Position numbers and translations under genes: made by a program
Notes under the pieces: generated by a model
Seen by the model: only the letters and a program-made list of their open reading frames with translations
The model's database searches: none
Told to the model about the DNA's origin: nothing
Shown: positions 39,938 through 40,000 of the stretch, in pieces
Layout of the letters: every line of letters starts with the position of its first letter
Numbering within the stretch: the stretch's first letter is position 1
From: Zygnema cylindricum
Lineage: Eukaryota > Streptophyta > Zygnematophyceae > Zygnematales > Zygnemataceae
Assembly (NCBI GenBank): GCA_037447655.1
Contig: JBBHKE010001887.1
Coordinates: forward strand, 1 to 40,000
DNA: 40,000 nucleotides
Direction of reading: 5' to 3'

Positions 39938-40000
39938 CCCAAGTGAGAGAGAGAGAGAGAATAAGAGAGAGAGAGAGAGAGAGGAGAGAGAGAAAGAGAG
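39938..40000. repeat. GA dinucleotide repeat at the right edge
   Basis: GAGAGA runs with small interruptions. On the minus strand it is a CT tract inside the intron that ends at the 39916 acceptor. Confidence 0.85.

Overview
The window comes from a eukaryotic nuclear genome, most likely a green-lineage (streptophyte) one. Three observations support this: a CBSX-type CBS-domain gene, an XS/zf-XS gene of the SGS3 family of plant RNA-silencing proteins, and plant-style Ty1-copia elements whose primer-binding site matches plant initiator tRNA-Met over 15 nt. Genes are intron-rich, with T-rich or CT-rich tracts before the 3' splice sites, and the space between them is dominated by transposons and simple repeats. 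I cannot name the species.

Region 1 (1-14697) is a stack of nested copia LTR retrotransposons that resolves to the base. Host element A (129-14697, +) is interrupted by element B (2197-9820, +, TSD AGAAT), by antisense solo LTR E (11987-13175, TSD GAACA), and in its 5' LTR by an antisense LTR that runs off the left edge (1-128). B carries its own antisense solo LTR C (3432-4606, TSD GGATC). All coding regions carry stop codons.

Region 2 (14698-22935) has no convincing gene. It holds a family of MITE-like elements with CACCGCGAATCG termini and TA target duplications, including a clean nested pair, a 1.7-kb fold-back structure, and a degenerate CCAATAAGACTAT tandem array. More members of the MITE family lie further right, several inside introns.

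Region 3 (23411-24013) is a two-exon gene for a 124-residue basic protein that I do not recognise.

Region 4 (26000-34941) is the most interesting locus: an eight-exon SGS3-like gene. In order it encodes a Ser/Asn/Pro-rich N-terminus (partly made of CCCTAA-type repeats), a C2H2 zf-XS finger, a full XS RNA-binding domain, a long coiled coil and a canonical C3HC4 RING finger, where FDM/IDN2 relatives have an XH domain. Three one-base frame breaks interrupt exons 1 and 6; all other exon phases agree.

Region 5 (34942-40000) is low-complexity DNA followed by the 3' half of a CBSX-type gene on the minus strand (38044-39916). The gene continues past the right edge and has a ~163-bp tandem duplication across one of its intron/exon boundaries.
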